64,000 bases of DNA. Source: an uncultured Clostridia bacterium (GTDB taxonomy: Bacteria; Bacillota; Clostridia; Peptostreptococcales; Anaerovoracaceae). How positions within the stretch are numbered: the stretch's first letter is position 1; each line of letters opens with the position of its first letter. Of this stretch, positions 41,531 to 50,940 are shown one piece after another. Made by a program: the position numbers and the translations under genes. The DNA lies in the NCBI GenBank assembly GCA_934233735.1, contig CAKQGQ010000002.1:149914-213913 (forward strand). Direction: 5' to 3'. The notes beneath the pieces are model-generated. The model ran no database searches. It was not told the DNA's origin and worked only from the letters and a program-made list of their open reading frames with translations.

Positions 41531-41963
41531 GTTCGTCCTCGTCATCGTCTGCGTTCGGATCGTATCCTTCCAAAGCTTCATACTTCTTGCCATTCTTCAT
41601 CGCGTAATCATAAATCGCATTCTTAATCGCTTTGTCAGCCAGAACGGAACAGTGGACTTTTACTGCCGGAAGTCCGCCAAGTTCGTCGATAATTTCTTTA
41701 TTTGTAAGTTTCAAGGCTTCTTCTACGGATTTTCCGATAATCATCGAAGTTGCCATGCTGGAGGAAGCGATTGCGGAACCGCATCCGAAAGTTTTGAACT
41801 TCGCATCGGTGATGATATCGTTTTCATCAACTTTAATTTCAATCTGCATCATGTCGCCGCAGACCGGGCTTCCGTAGATTCCTTTGCCGTCCGGATTTTC
41901 CATTTCGCCGACGTTTTTCGGATTGAGGAAATGTTCCATTACTGTATCGTTATATAATGCCAT
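41511..41963 (-). CDS. NifU/IscU-like Fe-S scaffold
   Basis: A 150-residue IscU-type scaffold. The ATG at 41963 follows AAAGGTTGGTAAAATT. Three conserved cysteines are visible, in SPVCGDMM, FGCGSAIASSSM and VHCSVLAD. They hold a nascent Fe-S cluster received from the cysteine desulfurase encoded just upstream. The C-terminal ~15 residues are strongly acidic (DDDEDEHGAEQE). nifS-nifU-mnmA order is common in Clostridia. Gene spacing is 4 bases to nifS. Confidence 0.93.
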   Translation of the reverse strand: MALYNDTVMEHFLNPKNVGEMENPDGKGIYGSPVCGDMMQIEIKVDENDIITDAKFKTFGCGSAIASSSMATSMIIGKSVEEALKLTNKEIIDELGGLPAVKVHCSVLADKAIKNAIYDYAMKNGKKYEALEGYDPNADDDEDEHGAEQE

Positions 41964-41967
41964 AATT

Positions 41968-43137
41968 TTACCAACCTTTCTCTGCATTAATCGGTGATAA
42001 TGCTCTTAATTTTTCTACAATTATTTTCAACTTCTCAATTACATAGTCAATGTCTTCCTTCGTCGTGAAATCGCCTACCGTAAAACGTACGGTTCCGTGA
42101 ATCATTTCGACCGGAACGCCGAGCGCAACCAGTACATGCGACGGTTCCAAGGACTTGGAAGAACATGCTGAACCTGTGGAAACACTGATTCCGAACTGGT
42201 TCAAAAGCAGAAGAATCGATTCGCCTTCAATGAACTTAAAGGTGATGTTTGCGTTACCCGGATGTCTGCCTTCCATCGTGCCGTTCAGCTGCGTATCCGG
42301 AATTTCCTTCAGGATTCTGTCAACCAGATAGTTTCTAAGTTCGCTGCAGTGCTGAACATGTTTGTCAAAGTTTATTCTTGCGAGTTCAGCAGCCTTGCCG
42401 AAGCCTACGATTCCGGTAAGGTTTTCCGTTCCGGCTCTCTTGCTGTTTTCCTGTGCGCCGCCGTGAATATAGTTGGAAATGCGAAGTCCTTTTCTCATGA
42501 AAAGAGCGCCCTCGCCTTTCGGTCCGTAAATCTTATGTGAGGACATGGACATCAAATCAATTCCCATGTCTTTTACATCAATCGGTACATTGCCAAGAGC
42601 CTGAACCGCGTCCGTGTGGAAGATAATCTTGTGCGCCTTCGCAATCTTTCCGATTTCTTTAATCGGCTGTACGGTTCCGATTTCGTTATTGACCATCATA
42701 ACACTGATTAAAATGGTCTTGTCAGTAATCGCATTTTCGAGCTCTTCCAAGCTGATTCTGCCATTCTCGTCAATTCCCAGATAAGTAACCTCATATCCGT
42801 GTTTTTCAAGGAATTCGCAGGAATGTAAAATCGCATGGTGTTCAATCTTCGTCGTAATGATATGATTTCCCTTATCTTTGAGCTTGTCCGCAACACCCAT
42901 GAGCGACCAGTTGTCCGCTTCAGTTCCGCCCGCTGTAAAATAAATTTCCTTCGGATCCGCATTAATCAGAGCTGCGAGCTGTTTTCTGGCATGGTCTACA
43001 GCCGCTTTTGCTTCCAGTCCTTTATCGTAAAGGCTGGACGGATTTCCAAATTTTTCGGTAAAATAAGGTATCATTTCTTTTAAAACTTCTTCCTTGACCG
43101 GTGTGGTCGCAGAATAGTCCAAATAAACATTTCTCAT
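41968..43137 (-). CDS. Cysteine desulfurase NifS/IscS
   Basis: A 389-residue class V aminotransferase-fold enzyme. The PLP Lys is in SMSSHKIYGPKG (near 207), and the persulfide Cys in STGSACSSKSLEPSH (near 327). It takes sulfur from cysteine and hands it to the scaffold and MnmA encoded next. AAAGGAGCGATAATAG precedes the ATG. The gene opens the operon; ~160 bases of AT-rich spacer lie upstream with no RNA leader that I recognise (an IscR gene is not next to it). Confidence 0.95.
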   Translation of the reverse strand: MRNVYLDYSATTPVKEEVLKEMIPYFTEKFGNPSSLYDKGLEAKAAVDHARKQLAALINADPKEIYFTAGGTEADNWSLMGVADKLKDKGNHIITTKIEHHAILHSCEFLEKHGYEVTYLGIDENGRISLEELENAITDKTILISVMMVNNEIGTVQPIKEIGKIAKAHKIIFHTDAVQALGNVPIDVKDMGIDLMSMSSHKIYGPKGEGALFMRKGLRISNYIHGGAQENSKRAGTENLTGIVGFGKAAELARINFDKHVQHCSELRNYLVDRILKEIPDTQLNGTMEGRHPGNANITFKFIEGESILLLLNQFGISVSTGSACSSKSLEPSHVLVALGVPVEMIHGTVRFTVGDFTTKEDIDYVIEKLKIIVEKLRALSPINAEKGW

Positions 43138-43303
43138 CTATTATCGCTCCTTTGGTACTTAAGCTATGTAATCTTGAATTTCAGTTATTGTGCCGCCTGA
43201 AATTTTCACTCCAACATTATACCAAAAAAACGCCTAATTTAAACACGATTTCACGAAAAAATCCTATACTTTGTGATGGTTTTTACATTCATTTCTGCTT
43301 GAT

Positions 43304-43792
43304 CTAATAAAACTGTACCAGCTTAAAGCAATTATCCTCTTTTTCGCAAATTACGCTGTATCCTACGGACTTTTTTTGCTTTCCGGAGGCTCGATAAAGA
43401 TCGTCCACCCCCTGCAAAATCCAGTCAACAGCAACAAACGCGCAAATCACATCCTCATCTTCATAGTTTATCTCTACTTTGCTGATTGTATAATCCAAAA
43501 TCTTTTCAATGTCTGTTCCGAAAAAATTTTTAAAGCTTTCTTTGTCTTCTTCAAGAAGCTGTCCGCTCTCAAGTTCTTCCATCGAGCGGCAGGCCTCTTT
43601 ATAAGTTGACTGCCCCGAAAAATAACCATCCATGACGTCAATTCGCCTGCTTATAAGTTCCTTCACAATGCTTTCGCTGCTGCCCGCCGCTGACAGCAGA
43701 AAAGACGCTGCCGCAAGCAGACAGAATATTACGCCCGCTTTTTTCCATATACCTTTCCAATCCACTTTTTTCCCTCTTTCGTTTCTTTCCAC
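43304..43792 (-). CDS. Membrane-anchored protein of unknown function
   Basis: A 162-residue protein with a basic N-terminus, one hydrophobic segment (about 17-36) and an external domain of ~125 residues with no recognised motif. The external part contains an acidic helical stretch (QLLEEDKESFKNFFGTDIEKIL) and a beta-rich end (DVICAFVAVDWILQGVDD). Its alternation resembles the NTF2-like or small sensor folds. It sits alone between the DUF896 gene and nifS. GAAAGAAACGAAAGAGG near the start supplies the ribosome binding site. Confidence 0.55.
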   Translation of the reverse strand: MERNERGKKVDWKGIWKKAGVIFCLLAAASFLLSAAGSSESIVKELISRRIDVMDGYFSGQSTYKEACRSMEELESGQLLEEDKESFKNFFGTDIEKILDYTISKVEINYEDEDVICAFVAVDWILQGVDDLYRASGKQKKSVGYSVICEKEDNCFKLVQFY

Positions 43793-43825
43793 ACATTACA
43801 GCTTTTCTTTTATCATAAAACAAAA

Positions 43826-43855
43826 GAGCCGAGAAATTTGTCAAAATCCCGACTC
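43826..43855 (-). terminator. Terminator after DUF896 gene
   Basis: GAGCCGAGA (43826-43834) and TCCCGACTC (43847-43855) pair with two wobble positions; the leftward strand then reads TTTTGTTTT. Confidence 0.5.
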
Positions 43856-43869
43856 TGTCCTAAATTTTT

Positions 43870-44124
43870 TTAGTTAAATTTTTCTTCACTTTCTTCCAGC
43901 GTCTCTTCCAGCTCTTCCACTTCGGATTCGATTTTCGCAACTTCTTTCTTATCGTCGTCCACGATTTCGATTGTCTCAAGCTGAGCCTTCAAATTTGCCT
44001 TAAAAGCGTCGATATATGCTCTGTAAAGGACTTTCTGCTCTTCTTGTTCCTCTGCTGTCAGCCCTTCTGTTTTTTTCTTTTTCGCAAGTTCATTGATTCT
44101 GTCGATTTGTTCTTTTGTAACCAT
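43870..44124 (-). CDS. DUF896 domain protein (YnzC-like)
   Basis: An 84-residue DUF896 protein. The ATG at 44124 follows AAGGGGGCGTTTCAG. The family core INELAKKKKTEGLTAEEQEEQKVLRAYI-like two-helix hairpin spans residues 8-37 (seen as EQKVLYRAYIDAFKANLKAQLETI). A Glu-rich tail follows (VEELEETLEESEEKF), longer than in the ~75-residue Bacillus proteins. YnzC is part of the yneA-yneB-ynzC SOS operon in Bacillus; here the YneA-like gene is 16 kb away. Confidence 0.85.
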   Translation of the reverse strand: MVTKEQIDRINELAKKKKTEGLTAEEQEEQKVLYRAYIDAFKANLKAQLETIEIVDDDKKEVAKIESEVEELEETLEESEEKFN

Positions 44125-44209
44125 CTGAAACGCCCCCTTCCAATGCATTCATTATACACCATTTGAACGCGCTTCAAAAGCAAAATTTAGTAGAAAAGGG
44201 GAATTTTCT

Positions 44210-44968
44210 TCAGATAAGCAAATCTTTCAGCTTTATCAGCTTTCCGCTTCCTCCCATCGCAACAGCACCCTCGATAATATTTTCAAGTTCTCGTACATTC
44301 CCCGGATAATCACGCTTTTTCAGTTCCTTTATTGCATCGTTTGCTAATCCTTCAAACGCTTTATCATATTTTTCATTATATTTTTTCAGAAAATATGTAA
44401 TATACTCCGGGATGTCCTCTCGATGTTCCCGAAGCGGTGGGATTTCAAGGTGAATTACATTCAGACGATAATATAAATCGCGTCTGAGTTTTCCGCTGTT
44501 TAACAGCATTTCCGTATCTTCATTCAGTGCAGTCATGATGCGGACATCCACTGCAATTTCAGAAGCTCCACCCAGGCGGCGGACGCTTCCTTCCTGAAGC
44601 GTCCGCAAAAGTTTGGACTGAAGCTCAAATGGCATGGAATTCAGTTCGTCCAGTAAAAGGGTTCCGCCGTCTGCAAGCTCGAAAAGACCGGGCTTTGTCT
44701 CTGCCTGTGTGAAGGCACCTTTCGCCGTTCCAAAGAAAATGCTTTCTGCCAGATTTCTGGGCACGGCACTACAGTTTTCTGCCAGATATGGCTTCTCCCG
44801 GCGTCGGCTTTGCGAATGAATTGCCTTGGCGAAAAGCTCTTTACCTGTTCCGGTTTCCCCCGTAATTAAAACAGGAAGATCTACCCCTGCCGCTTTTTCA
44901 GCAAGTTTAATCTGTCTGCGCATTGCTTCGCTGCTTCCGATAATTTTTTCAAATGTCATTTTTTCCAT
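44210..44968 (-). CDS. Sigma-54-interaction AAA+ domain protein lacking HTH
   Basis: About 252 residues, containing only the AAA+ domain of a bacterial enhancer-binding protein. Walker A is GETGTGKE, Walker B GGTLLLDE, and PGNVRELENIIEG ends it. There is neither an N-terminal sensor nor a C-terminal Fis-type HTH. The sigma-54 contact loop reads GAFTQA rather than GAFTGA. The start is uncertain: ATGs at 44980, 44968 and 44959 all lie in the overlap with the response regulator, whose stop is at 44949. It may act as a partner or inhibitor of that regulator, or be a decayed duplicate. Confidence 0.75.
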   Translation of the reverse strand: MEKMTFEKIIGSSEAMRRQIKLAEKAAGVDLPVLITGETGTGKELFAKAIHSQSRRREKPYLAENCSAVPRNLAESIFFGTAKGAFTQAETKPGLFELADGGTLLLDELNSMPFELQSKLLRTLQEGSVRRLGGASEIAVDVRIMTALNEDTEMLLNSGKLRRDLYYRLNVIHLEIPPLREHREDIPEYITYFLKKYNEKYDKAFEGLANDAIKELKKRDYPGNVRELENIIEGAVAMGGSGKLIKLKDLLI

Positions 44969-46310
44969 ATTTAATATCATACTCGTTCAATTTCTTATAT
45001 AAATTCTTTCTTGCAATCTGCATTTCATCTGCCGCTTTCGCAACATTGCCGCTGTACTTATTCATAATTTTAATAATATACTCTTTTTCAAACGCCTTTG
45101 TTTGCGTGCGCAAAGCTTCTTCTGTTTTATCTTCTGCAAGCATATCCCGGATTTCTTCCGGAAGTACATCCAAATCCAACATTCCGTCATGAGAAAGGAC
45201 TACCATTCTCTCAACAACATTTCGTAGTTCTCGAACATTTCCCGGCCAGTTATATCGCTGAAGCATCTTTATTGTTTCATCATCGATTGTTTGTACACTT
45301 TTGTTCATCTCTCTCGAATAAGCCTCCAGGAAGTTTTGACAAAGTGCCGGAATATCCTCGGGGCGTTCTCTAAGCGGAGGAATTTCGATTGGAATAATAT
45401 TAATTCTATAATATAAATCGGCACGAAAACGATTTTCAGCAACCTCTTGCTTCAAATTGCGATTTGTTGCTGTAATCAAGCGAAAGTCACTCTTTATTGT
45501 TTCGTAACCACCTACCCGCTCAAAAGATTTTTCTTGTAAAACACGTAAAAGTCTCGTTTGCATATTCAGACTAAGTTCCCCTATTTCATCGAAGAAAATC
45601 GTTCCTCCATTCGCGATTTCAAACCGGCCTTTTCGTTGTGTTCCTGCTCCCGTATAAGCACCTTTTTCACTCCCGAACAGTTCGCTTTCAATCAAATTCT
45701 CGTTTAGTGCGCCGCAGTTGACACAGATAAACGGTTTATCCGCACGATTACTGCAGCGATGTATCATGTTCGCCAGAACTTCTTTTCCTGTACCAGTTTC
45801 CCCTGTAATCAGCACGGCAGAATCCGTTTTGCCTACAATCTGTGCTCGCTGCCGTAATTCTTCTGCTGCCTGAGAAATACCGATAAATTTCCTTCCGTCT
45901 GCTAAAGTTGCAATTTGATCCTTTAAAACCTCATTTTCAATTTTAACTTTTGAAAGTTCTGCCGCTTTTCTAATGTTTGAAATCAAATCATCAACATCTG
46001 CAGGCTTTACAATATATGAGAATGCCCCTTCTTTTACTGCTTCTACAGCTCCGGAAATTGATCCTTCTGCTGTGAGCATAATAACTTCCGTTTCCGGTGT
46101 GCGTTTTTTTATTTGACGCAGTAATTCAATTCCGCTCATTTTCGGCATAATAATATCGGAAATTACAACCGATATTTGATTTTTCCCTAACGCATTCAGA
46201 GCTCTTTCTCCATTCTCACATGAAATAACTTCAAATCCATTCATTTTAAAAATTTTATCATATATTTCCAGTAATTCTTTATCATCGTCTACCAACATAA
46301 TTTGGGTCAT
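44949..46310 (-). CDS. NtrC-family sigma-54 response regulator
   Basis: A 453-residue regulator of standard layout: receiver (1-115, phospho-acceptor D52 in SDIIMPKMSG), sigma-54 AAA+ domain with Walker A GETGTGKE, contact loop GAYTGA, Walker B GGTIFFDE, and a C-terminal Fis-type HTH (GNVAKAADEMQIARKNLYKKL). It would open sigma-54 promoters after phosphorylation by the kinase encoded just upstream (4-base overlap). The -24/-12 promoter at 50886-50901, before the hydrolase and permease genes, is the probable target. Confidence 0.93.
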   Translation of the reverse strand: MTQIMLVDDDKELLEIYDKIFKMNGFEVISCENGERALNALGKNQISVVISDIIMPKMSGIELLRQIKKRTPETEVIMLTAEGSISGAVEAVKEGAFSYIVKPADVDDLISNIRKAAELSKVKIENEVLKDQIATLADGRKFIGISQAAEELRQRAQIVGKTDSAVLITGETGTGKEVLANMIHRCSNRADKPFICVNCGALNENLIESELFGSEKGAYTGAGTQRKGRFEIANGGTIFFDEIGELSLNMQTRLLRVLQEKSFERVGGYETIKSDFRLITATNRNLKQEVAENRFRADLYYRINIIPIEIPPLRERPEDIPALCQNFLEAYSREMNKSVQTIDDETIKMLQRYNWPGNVRELRNVVERMVVLSHDGMLDLDVLPEEIRDMLAEDKTEEALRTQTKAFEKEYIIKIMNKYSGNVAKAADEMQIARKNLYKKLNEYDIKYGKNDI

Positions 46311-48577
46311 TTCTGTGCCTCCTCTCTGTTTGACGGAATTGAAAGCGTGAATTCTGTTTCTCCATTTCTTTCAGCGATACTTATTTCTCCGGAAAGAGTG
46401 TCCATAAGCCGTTTGGTAATCCATAATCCGATTCCGTTTCCATCCTTTTTGGTTGACATAAACGGCTCAAAGATCTTTTCCTTCGGTTCTATTTTAATTC
46501 CGGATCCGTTATCTTTAATATGTACGATAACATTGCCTTTTTCTTGACAGCAGCAAATTTCAATACGACCATCAAAATCCACCGCTTGGATTGCATTCAG
46601 GATGATGTTTTGCAATATGACTTTAATTGCCTCACGATTATTCGAATTCACATAACATTCTCCGTCAATTTTTTTCGATACGTGAATACCTTTTCGAATG
46701 ATTTCTTTTTTTGACAGTAAAAGTATTTGATTGATCACCGTTCCAATATGAATCATCTCGCTTCCGCTGTGATCCCGGCCTGAAAAGTCAAGGAGTGTAC
46801 GAATTACATTTTCTGCCTCATCTGCAGCTTTTTGAATTCTTTTAATTTCTTCCTTTCCACTTGTACATGTCATATCCAAAATATATGCCGCACCTTTGAT
46901 AAGTGCTAAAATGTTCTTAAGTTCATGTACGATTGCTGCTGAAAGCTGTCCGACTCCCGCCATCTTTTCAATTTGCTGCAATTCTTTTTCCATCAGTTCT
47001 GTTTTGGTTATGCACTCACTGGAAACAACAATTTTGCAGACTTCACCATCTTTCATAATCGGATAATAAACATTTTTATAAACTTCACATCCCTCGACAA
47101 TCTTTTCACTCATTGATTGTTTTCTCTCAGCTACCGCTTGAATTCCGCATCTCAGATTTACAGTCGGTATATTCAAAGAATCTTTTGAGCGCAGATTAAC
47201 ATTTCCGTCCAAATCTACAATCATAAGTCCCTCATCAATTGCTTCGAGAATTGAACTGATTTCTCTGTTTTTATCGATCAAGCTTTCCGTATATTTTTCA
47301 ATGCTTTCGTTCATAACTTCAAAGGCTTGATTCAGCTGCATAATTTCGTAGTAGCCGTCTGTCATCTTTTCTTCCGGATTAATGCTCGAATAGTCGCCAT
47401 TTGAAATCCGCTCAGCACGGTCAGTAAGGCCACGCATTGGTTTCGAAAATCTGCAATATAAAATTGCTGAAAAAATAATTGTCAATATCAAATCTATCCC
47501 GATAATTACCGCTAATCCTCTAGCGCTTGCTTCAGATAACGCATTGAATTCTGTCATTTCAATCTGCATAAACAGAACTGAATCAGTGTTTGATACCTGC
47601 GAATATACAAGCATAATCTGTTTTTCGTCTTCCATGAAAAACCGAATGCCTGAACCCCCTTTTATTACATAATCCTTGAGGACACTTTCCCTCTCAGGTG
47701 ACATTTCTGTATCAAAGATATTTTTTGCAAAAATTTCCCCCTGCTCAGCCGTCACATTTTCATAATCTGTATAGTAATACACCTGCCCTTCGTTGCTCAT
47801 CCAACATACTTTCCCACTTTCTCCGAGCGAAAATCCGTCAAAATACTTTTCTTTTATTTTGGAAACTGACATATCCAGACAGATTACGCCGAATAACTCT
47901 CCGTTTTCCTCGTATACAGGTTGTGAGCAGGTCATCGTCCAGCCTGTTCCTAAATAGTCATAATAAGGGGCTGTCCAAATAGCCTTGTGTTCCGGATTAT
48001 TTTTATCACCTGCCTGTGTATAAAATATATCGCTTATCTGGCTGTGATCACTTGTAAAAAAATCATTTAAATTGCTGTAAGGACTGCAGCGAAGCAGATT
48101 TTCCTTCGTTACGATATAGCACCATGTTGTGTCTTCAGTTTCAGATACTTGTTCAAAATATTTGTCTAATTTTTCTGTCAGATTAATTTCGCGAATTAAC
48201 TCTTCCGAAAGAGGCGATGTGTTTGGAACAATAATGTTACTCTGCTGCTTGCTATTTTTTTGGGGGTCTTTTTTTCTAGTAATCGTTCCATCATCTGTAA
48301 ACACATACTCGTTACTCAGTTTTTGATTAACCTTTTGATTTAGAATATCTTCCGTATACATCCCGATGGTTTCCGTTCGATTACGAATATGTTCAAACGC
48401 CAGCGATATTAACTCACTTTTTTCATCGATTACCTCGAGAGAACTTTCCCGGGCATATCGAATTGCTTCTGTTTGTCCGTTTTTTTGTACATAAAAAGTA
48501 AAAAATACAACGGAAAGAATATTGAAGAGGAGAAAAATGGTGATAATGTTAACCGCCAATGACTTTCTTTTTTTCAT
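46307..48577 (-). CDS. Sensor histidine kinase with Cache domain
   Basis: A 756-residue kinase. The ATG at 48577 follows GAAGGAGAGTATTGT. Two membrane helices enclose a large extracellular dCache-type domain (about 30-335, with TWCYIVTKENLLRCSPYSN and YYDYLGTGWTMTCSQPVY). A HAMP segment, a PAS-like region (~440-540), a HisKA helix with the phospho-His in AAIVHELKN and an HATPase domain (DNGSGI, GNGIGLW) follow. Double Cache domains of this kind bind amino acids, amines or carboxylates. It overlaps the response regulator gene by four bases. Downstream of the permease gene, it lies 125 bases from that gene's stop. Confidence 0.92.
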   Translation of the reverse strand: MKKRKSLAVNIITIFLLFNILSVVFFTFYVQKNGQTEAIRYARESSLEVIDEKSELISLAFEHIRNRTETIGMYTEDILNQKVNQKLSNEYVFTDDGTITRKKDPQKNSKQQSNIIVPNTSPLSEELIREINLTEKLDKYFEQVSETEDTTWCYIVTKENLLRCSPYSNLNDFFTSDHSQISDIFYTQAGDKNNPEHKAIWTAPYYDYLGTGWTMTCSQPVYEENGELFGVICLDMSVSKIKEKYFDGFSLGESGKVCWMSNEGQVYYYTDYENVTAEQGEIFAKNIFDTEMSPERESVLKDYVIKGGSGIRFFMEDEKQIMLVYSQVSNTDSVLFMQIEMTEFNALSEASARGLAVIIGIDLILTIIFSAILYCRFSKPMRGLTDRAERISNGDYSSINPEEKMTDGYYEIMQLNQAFEVMNESIEKYTESLIDKNREISSILEAIDEGLMIVDLDGNVNLRSKDSLNIPTVNLRCGIQAVAERKQSMSEKIVEGCEVYKNVYYPIMKDGEVCKIVVSSECITKTELMEKELQQIEKMAGVGQLSAAIVHELKNILALIKGAAYILDMTCTSGKEEIKRIQKAADEAENVIRTLLDFSGRDHSGSEMIHIGTVINQILLLSKKEIIRKGIHVSKKIDGECYVNSNNREAIKVILQNIILNAIQAVDFDGRIEICCCQEKGNVIVHIKDNGSGIKIEPKEKIFEPFMSTKKDGNGIGLWITKRLMDTLSGEISIAERNGETEFTLSIPSNREEAQK

Positions 48578-48622
48578 ACAATACTCTCCTTCCGCTGTAA
48601 AAGCTTTTTTTAATTTTAACAC

Positions 48623-48644
48623 AGCCCGAGGTAAAACTCGGGCT
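48623..48644. terminator. Hairpin after permease gene
   Basis: AGCCCGAG (48623-48630) and CTCGGGCT (48637-48644), 6-base loop. The T tract on the leftward strand is weak (TGTTAAAATT), so read-through from the permease gene into the kinase gene is possible. Confidence 0.5.
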
Positions 48645-48701
48645 CATGTTAAAATATTTAAGATCTTATTATGAGTAACCTGCGTACAAAAGGCTATCCT
48701 T

Positions 48702-50075
48702 TTAGTCTATTAATTCATTCGCTTCTTCTTTCGTAACAGTATCCGGATTCAAAACAATCGGAGCCCATTCCGTCGGGTGCTTTTTCTGCATAGCTTTTGC
48801 ATAAGCCCAGAGCGCAACACCTGCCGCCGCATAGATTGCTAAAACAATCCATTCTGATTTACCCATTGCAGTACCGTTTGTCCATAAAATCCAGATACAG
48901 AATACGATACCGATAATGCCCATTAAAGTACCTGCTTTTACCTTATATGGTCTTTCCCATTCAGGGTGGGTTTTTCTAATTTTAAGGAAGGAAAGCGTTA
49001 CCATAAGGTATACCGCTCCTGCCGCAACACCGTAGATTACATAGATGTAGTTTACCCATGCTTCCGGTGCAAAGATCGTGAAGTAAACAGAGAAGATACC
49101 TACGATCAGGTTTGCAAACTGAGGCTGACCGTGCTTGTTCAGCTTCGCGAATCTCGGTGTCATCTGGTGCTGCTTGGAAGCTCCATAGAGGATTCTGGAA
49201 GCAGACAGCCAGAATGAGGATAAGGTTGTAATACAGGTAAGTACGCCCATGATTACGATGATAATTCCAAGCCAGTGCAGTCCAAGGTAATCTGCAACCT
49301 TAGGGTCAACGATGCTTACTTCGTCAATCCAATCCAAGGATACGATACCGCCGATTGCAACTACTGCAAGTCCGTAAACCAGAACTGTGCAGCCGAGTGC
49401 TCCAACGAATGCTTTCCAGATGTCTTTCTTCGGGAAGTTTGCTTCTTCGGAAAGCTGCGGAATTAAGTCGAATCCTACAAATTTCATGATTAAGAGACCG
49501 ATACCTGCTGTATAGCCCGATACGCCGTTCGGGAACCAGTCGATATTGGAAAAGCTCCATTTTCCGCTTGCAATGAAGATAATGTCAGCAACAACTGCTA
49601 CAACCAGGGTGCTCCAGAAGAATGCATTCTGCAGTCTGGCGAGCAGTTTCAACTCAAAGTTCGTAAGGAAATACCATCCTACGAGAAGGACTGCAGCTAT
49701 AATCTTTATCTGGGTAGTCGTAATCGGGAACAGGTATGCCAGCATGGATGCGATACCCATGGATACCGTAGGCATTGCCATGATGTAAAGCAGCATGATA
49801 ATCCAGCAGGATGCAAATCCTGTGTTAAATCCGAACGCGTTTGTAATCCAGATGTTCTGTCCGCCTGCATATGGCATCATCGAAGTCATTTCTGTGTACA
49901 TAAATGCCAAAGGCAGAATGAGAATCGCACATGTGAGAAGTGATAATGCTGCCCCGCCGCCGCCGATTTCAAACCAATATTTAATTTCAACCATCCATGC
50001 AGCAATCATGCCGCCTGCTGCCATCGCTATCATACCCGGCAGCTTAATTTCTTTTCTTAATCTTTGATTATCCAT
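48702..50075 (-). CDS. APC-superfamily amino acid/amine permease
   Basis: A 457-residue transporter with twelve helices. The APC signature in helix 1 is IKLPGMIAMAAGGMIAAW, and PYAGGQNIWITNAFG follows. Members import or exchange amino acids or polyamines. The gene begins 60 bases after an isochorismatase-like hydrolase gene and precedes a sigma-54 two-component system. Together they suggest uptake and hydrolysis of a small amide or amine induced by its presence; the substrate is unknown. AGGAGAACAAAA precedes the ATG. Confidence 0.87.
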   Translation of the reverse strand: MDNQRLRKEIKLPGMIAMAAGGMIAAWMVEIKYWFEIGGGGAALSLLTCAILILPLAFMYTEMTSMMPYAGGQNIWITNAFGFNTGFASCWIIMLLYIMAMPTVSMGIASMLAYLFPITTTQIKIIAAVLLVGWYFLTNFELKLLARLQNAFFWSTLVVAVVADIIFIASGKWSFSNIDWFPNGVSGYTAGIGLLIMKFVGFDLIPQLSEEANFPKKDIWKAFVGALGCTVLVYGLAVVAIGGIVSLDWIDEVSIVDPKVADYLGLHWLGIIIVIMGVLTCITTLSSFWLSASRILYGASKQHQMTPRFAKLNKHGQPQFANLIVGIFSVYFTIFAPEAWVNYIYVIYGVAAGAVYLMVTLSFLKIRKTHPEWERPYKVKAGTLMGIIGIVFCIWILWTNGTAMGKSEWIVLAIYAAAGVALWAYAKAMQKKHPTEWAPIVLNPDTVTKEEANELID

Positions 50076-50135
50076 TTTTGTTCTCCTGAAAAAAAGTCAG
50101 TAAACTGTAAACCTATTAAAATATTTTAAAATTCT

Positions 50136-50834
50136 TTATAAATTCTTTTCGATAAGTGCAATCGTTTCGTCAGTGGAAAGCACATCGCAGTAAATAACGC
50201 TCATGATTTTTAATTCTGCATCATGAAGCTCCATGCTTCCTGCTGCACAGGCGTCTTCTACACAGATTACCTTATAGCCTGCGTCTGCAAGACCTCTTAC
50301 TGTGGAAGCAACACACTGGTCGGTTACGATACCGGTTACAACGACCGTTTCAATTCCCATGAACTGAAGAAGCTGTAAATAGTTCGTTCCTGTTGTTACG
50401 CTGTCCGTTGTTTTGTTTACAACAATTTCGTTTTCCTGCGGCGCGAGTTCATCAACCATCTGCGCTGCATAGCTGTTAACCGGAAGCAGCATTCCATTCC
50501 AGCCCTCGGATTTCTGAACCGGGGATCTGTCTTCGCCGTCTTCGCGCAGGCATGCGATTCTGCCATATGTAACGGTTAAGCCGTTTTTTCTGAAGAAATC
50601 AAGAAGCTTCTTGTTGTTCGGAATTACAATGTCATCCAATCTGTCATGGAATGGAATCCATCTGTCCCATTCGCCTGCTTCTTTAAACTGAAGCGCTTCA
50701 CCGAAATCTCTTAATACAAATTCGTTTTGAAGGTCAACTAAGAGCAGTGCGGTTTTTTTCGGGTCAATTTTGGGTTCATCAACTTCTCCAATTGTTTCGT
50801 AATAGAAATTCAAATACTTGTCTTTGACTTTCAT
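50136..50834 (-). CDS. Isochorismatase-family cysteine hydrolase
   Basis: A 232-residue hydrolase. The ATG at 50834 follows AGGAGGAAGAAAA. The catalytic triad of the family is visible: Asp in LLVDLQNEFV, Lys in IVVNKTTDS and Cys in GIVTDQCVASTVRGLADAGY; EDACAAGSMELHDA follows. These enzymes hydrolyse amides such as nicotinamide, N-carbamoylsarcosine or ureidoacrylate. It lies directly behind a -24/-12 promoter and ahead of the permease gene, so it should act on what that permease imports (inferred). Confidence 0.88.
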   Translation of the reverse strand: MKVKDKYLNFYYETIGEVDEPKIDPKKTALLLVDLQNEFVLRDFGEALQFKEAGEWDRWIPFHDRLDDIVIPNNKKLLDFFRKNGLTVTYGRIACLREDGEDRSPVQKSEGWNGMLLPVNSYAAQMVDELAPQENEIVVNKTTDSVTTGTNYLQLLQFMGIETVVVTGIVTDQCVASTVRGLADAGYKVICVEDACAAGSMELHDAELKIMSVIYCDVLSTDETIALIEKNL

Positions 50835-50885
50835 TTTTCTTCCTCCTGTAAAATAAAATTGTATAATACCTGATACCGTAATATT

Positions 50886-50901
50886 TGCGATTTTTATGCC
50901 A
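50886..50901 (-). promoter_or_regulatory. Sigma-54 (-24/-12) promoter
   Basis: Read leftward, TGGCATAAAAATCGCA matches the sigma-54 consensus TGGCAC-N5-TTGCA with one mismatch in each half and the required spacing between GG and GC. It lies about 50 bases before the hydrolase ATG, in the same direction as the hydrolase-permease-kinase-NtrC-type regulator genes. Confidence 0.65.
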
Positions 50902-50940
50902 AAATACGACAATAAGAAAATTCACAAAAAATAAAAATAA

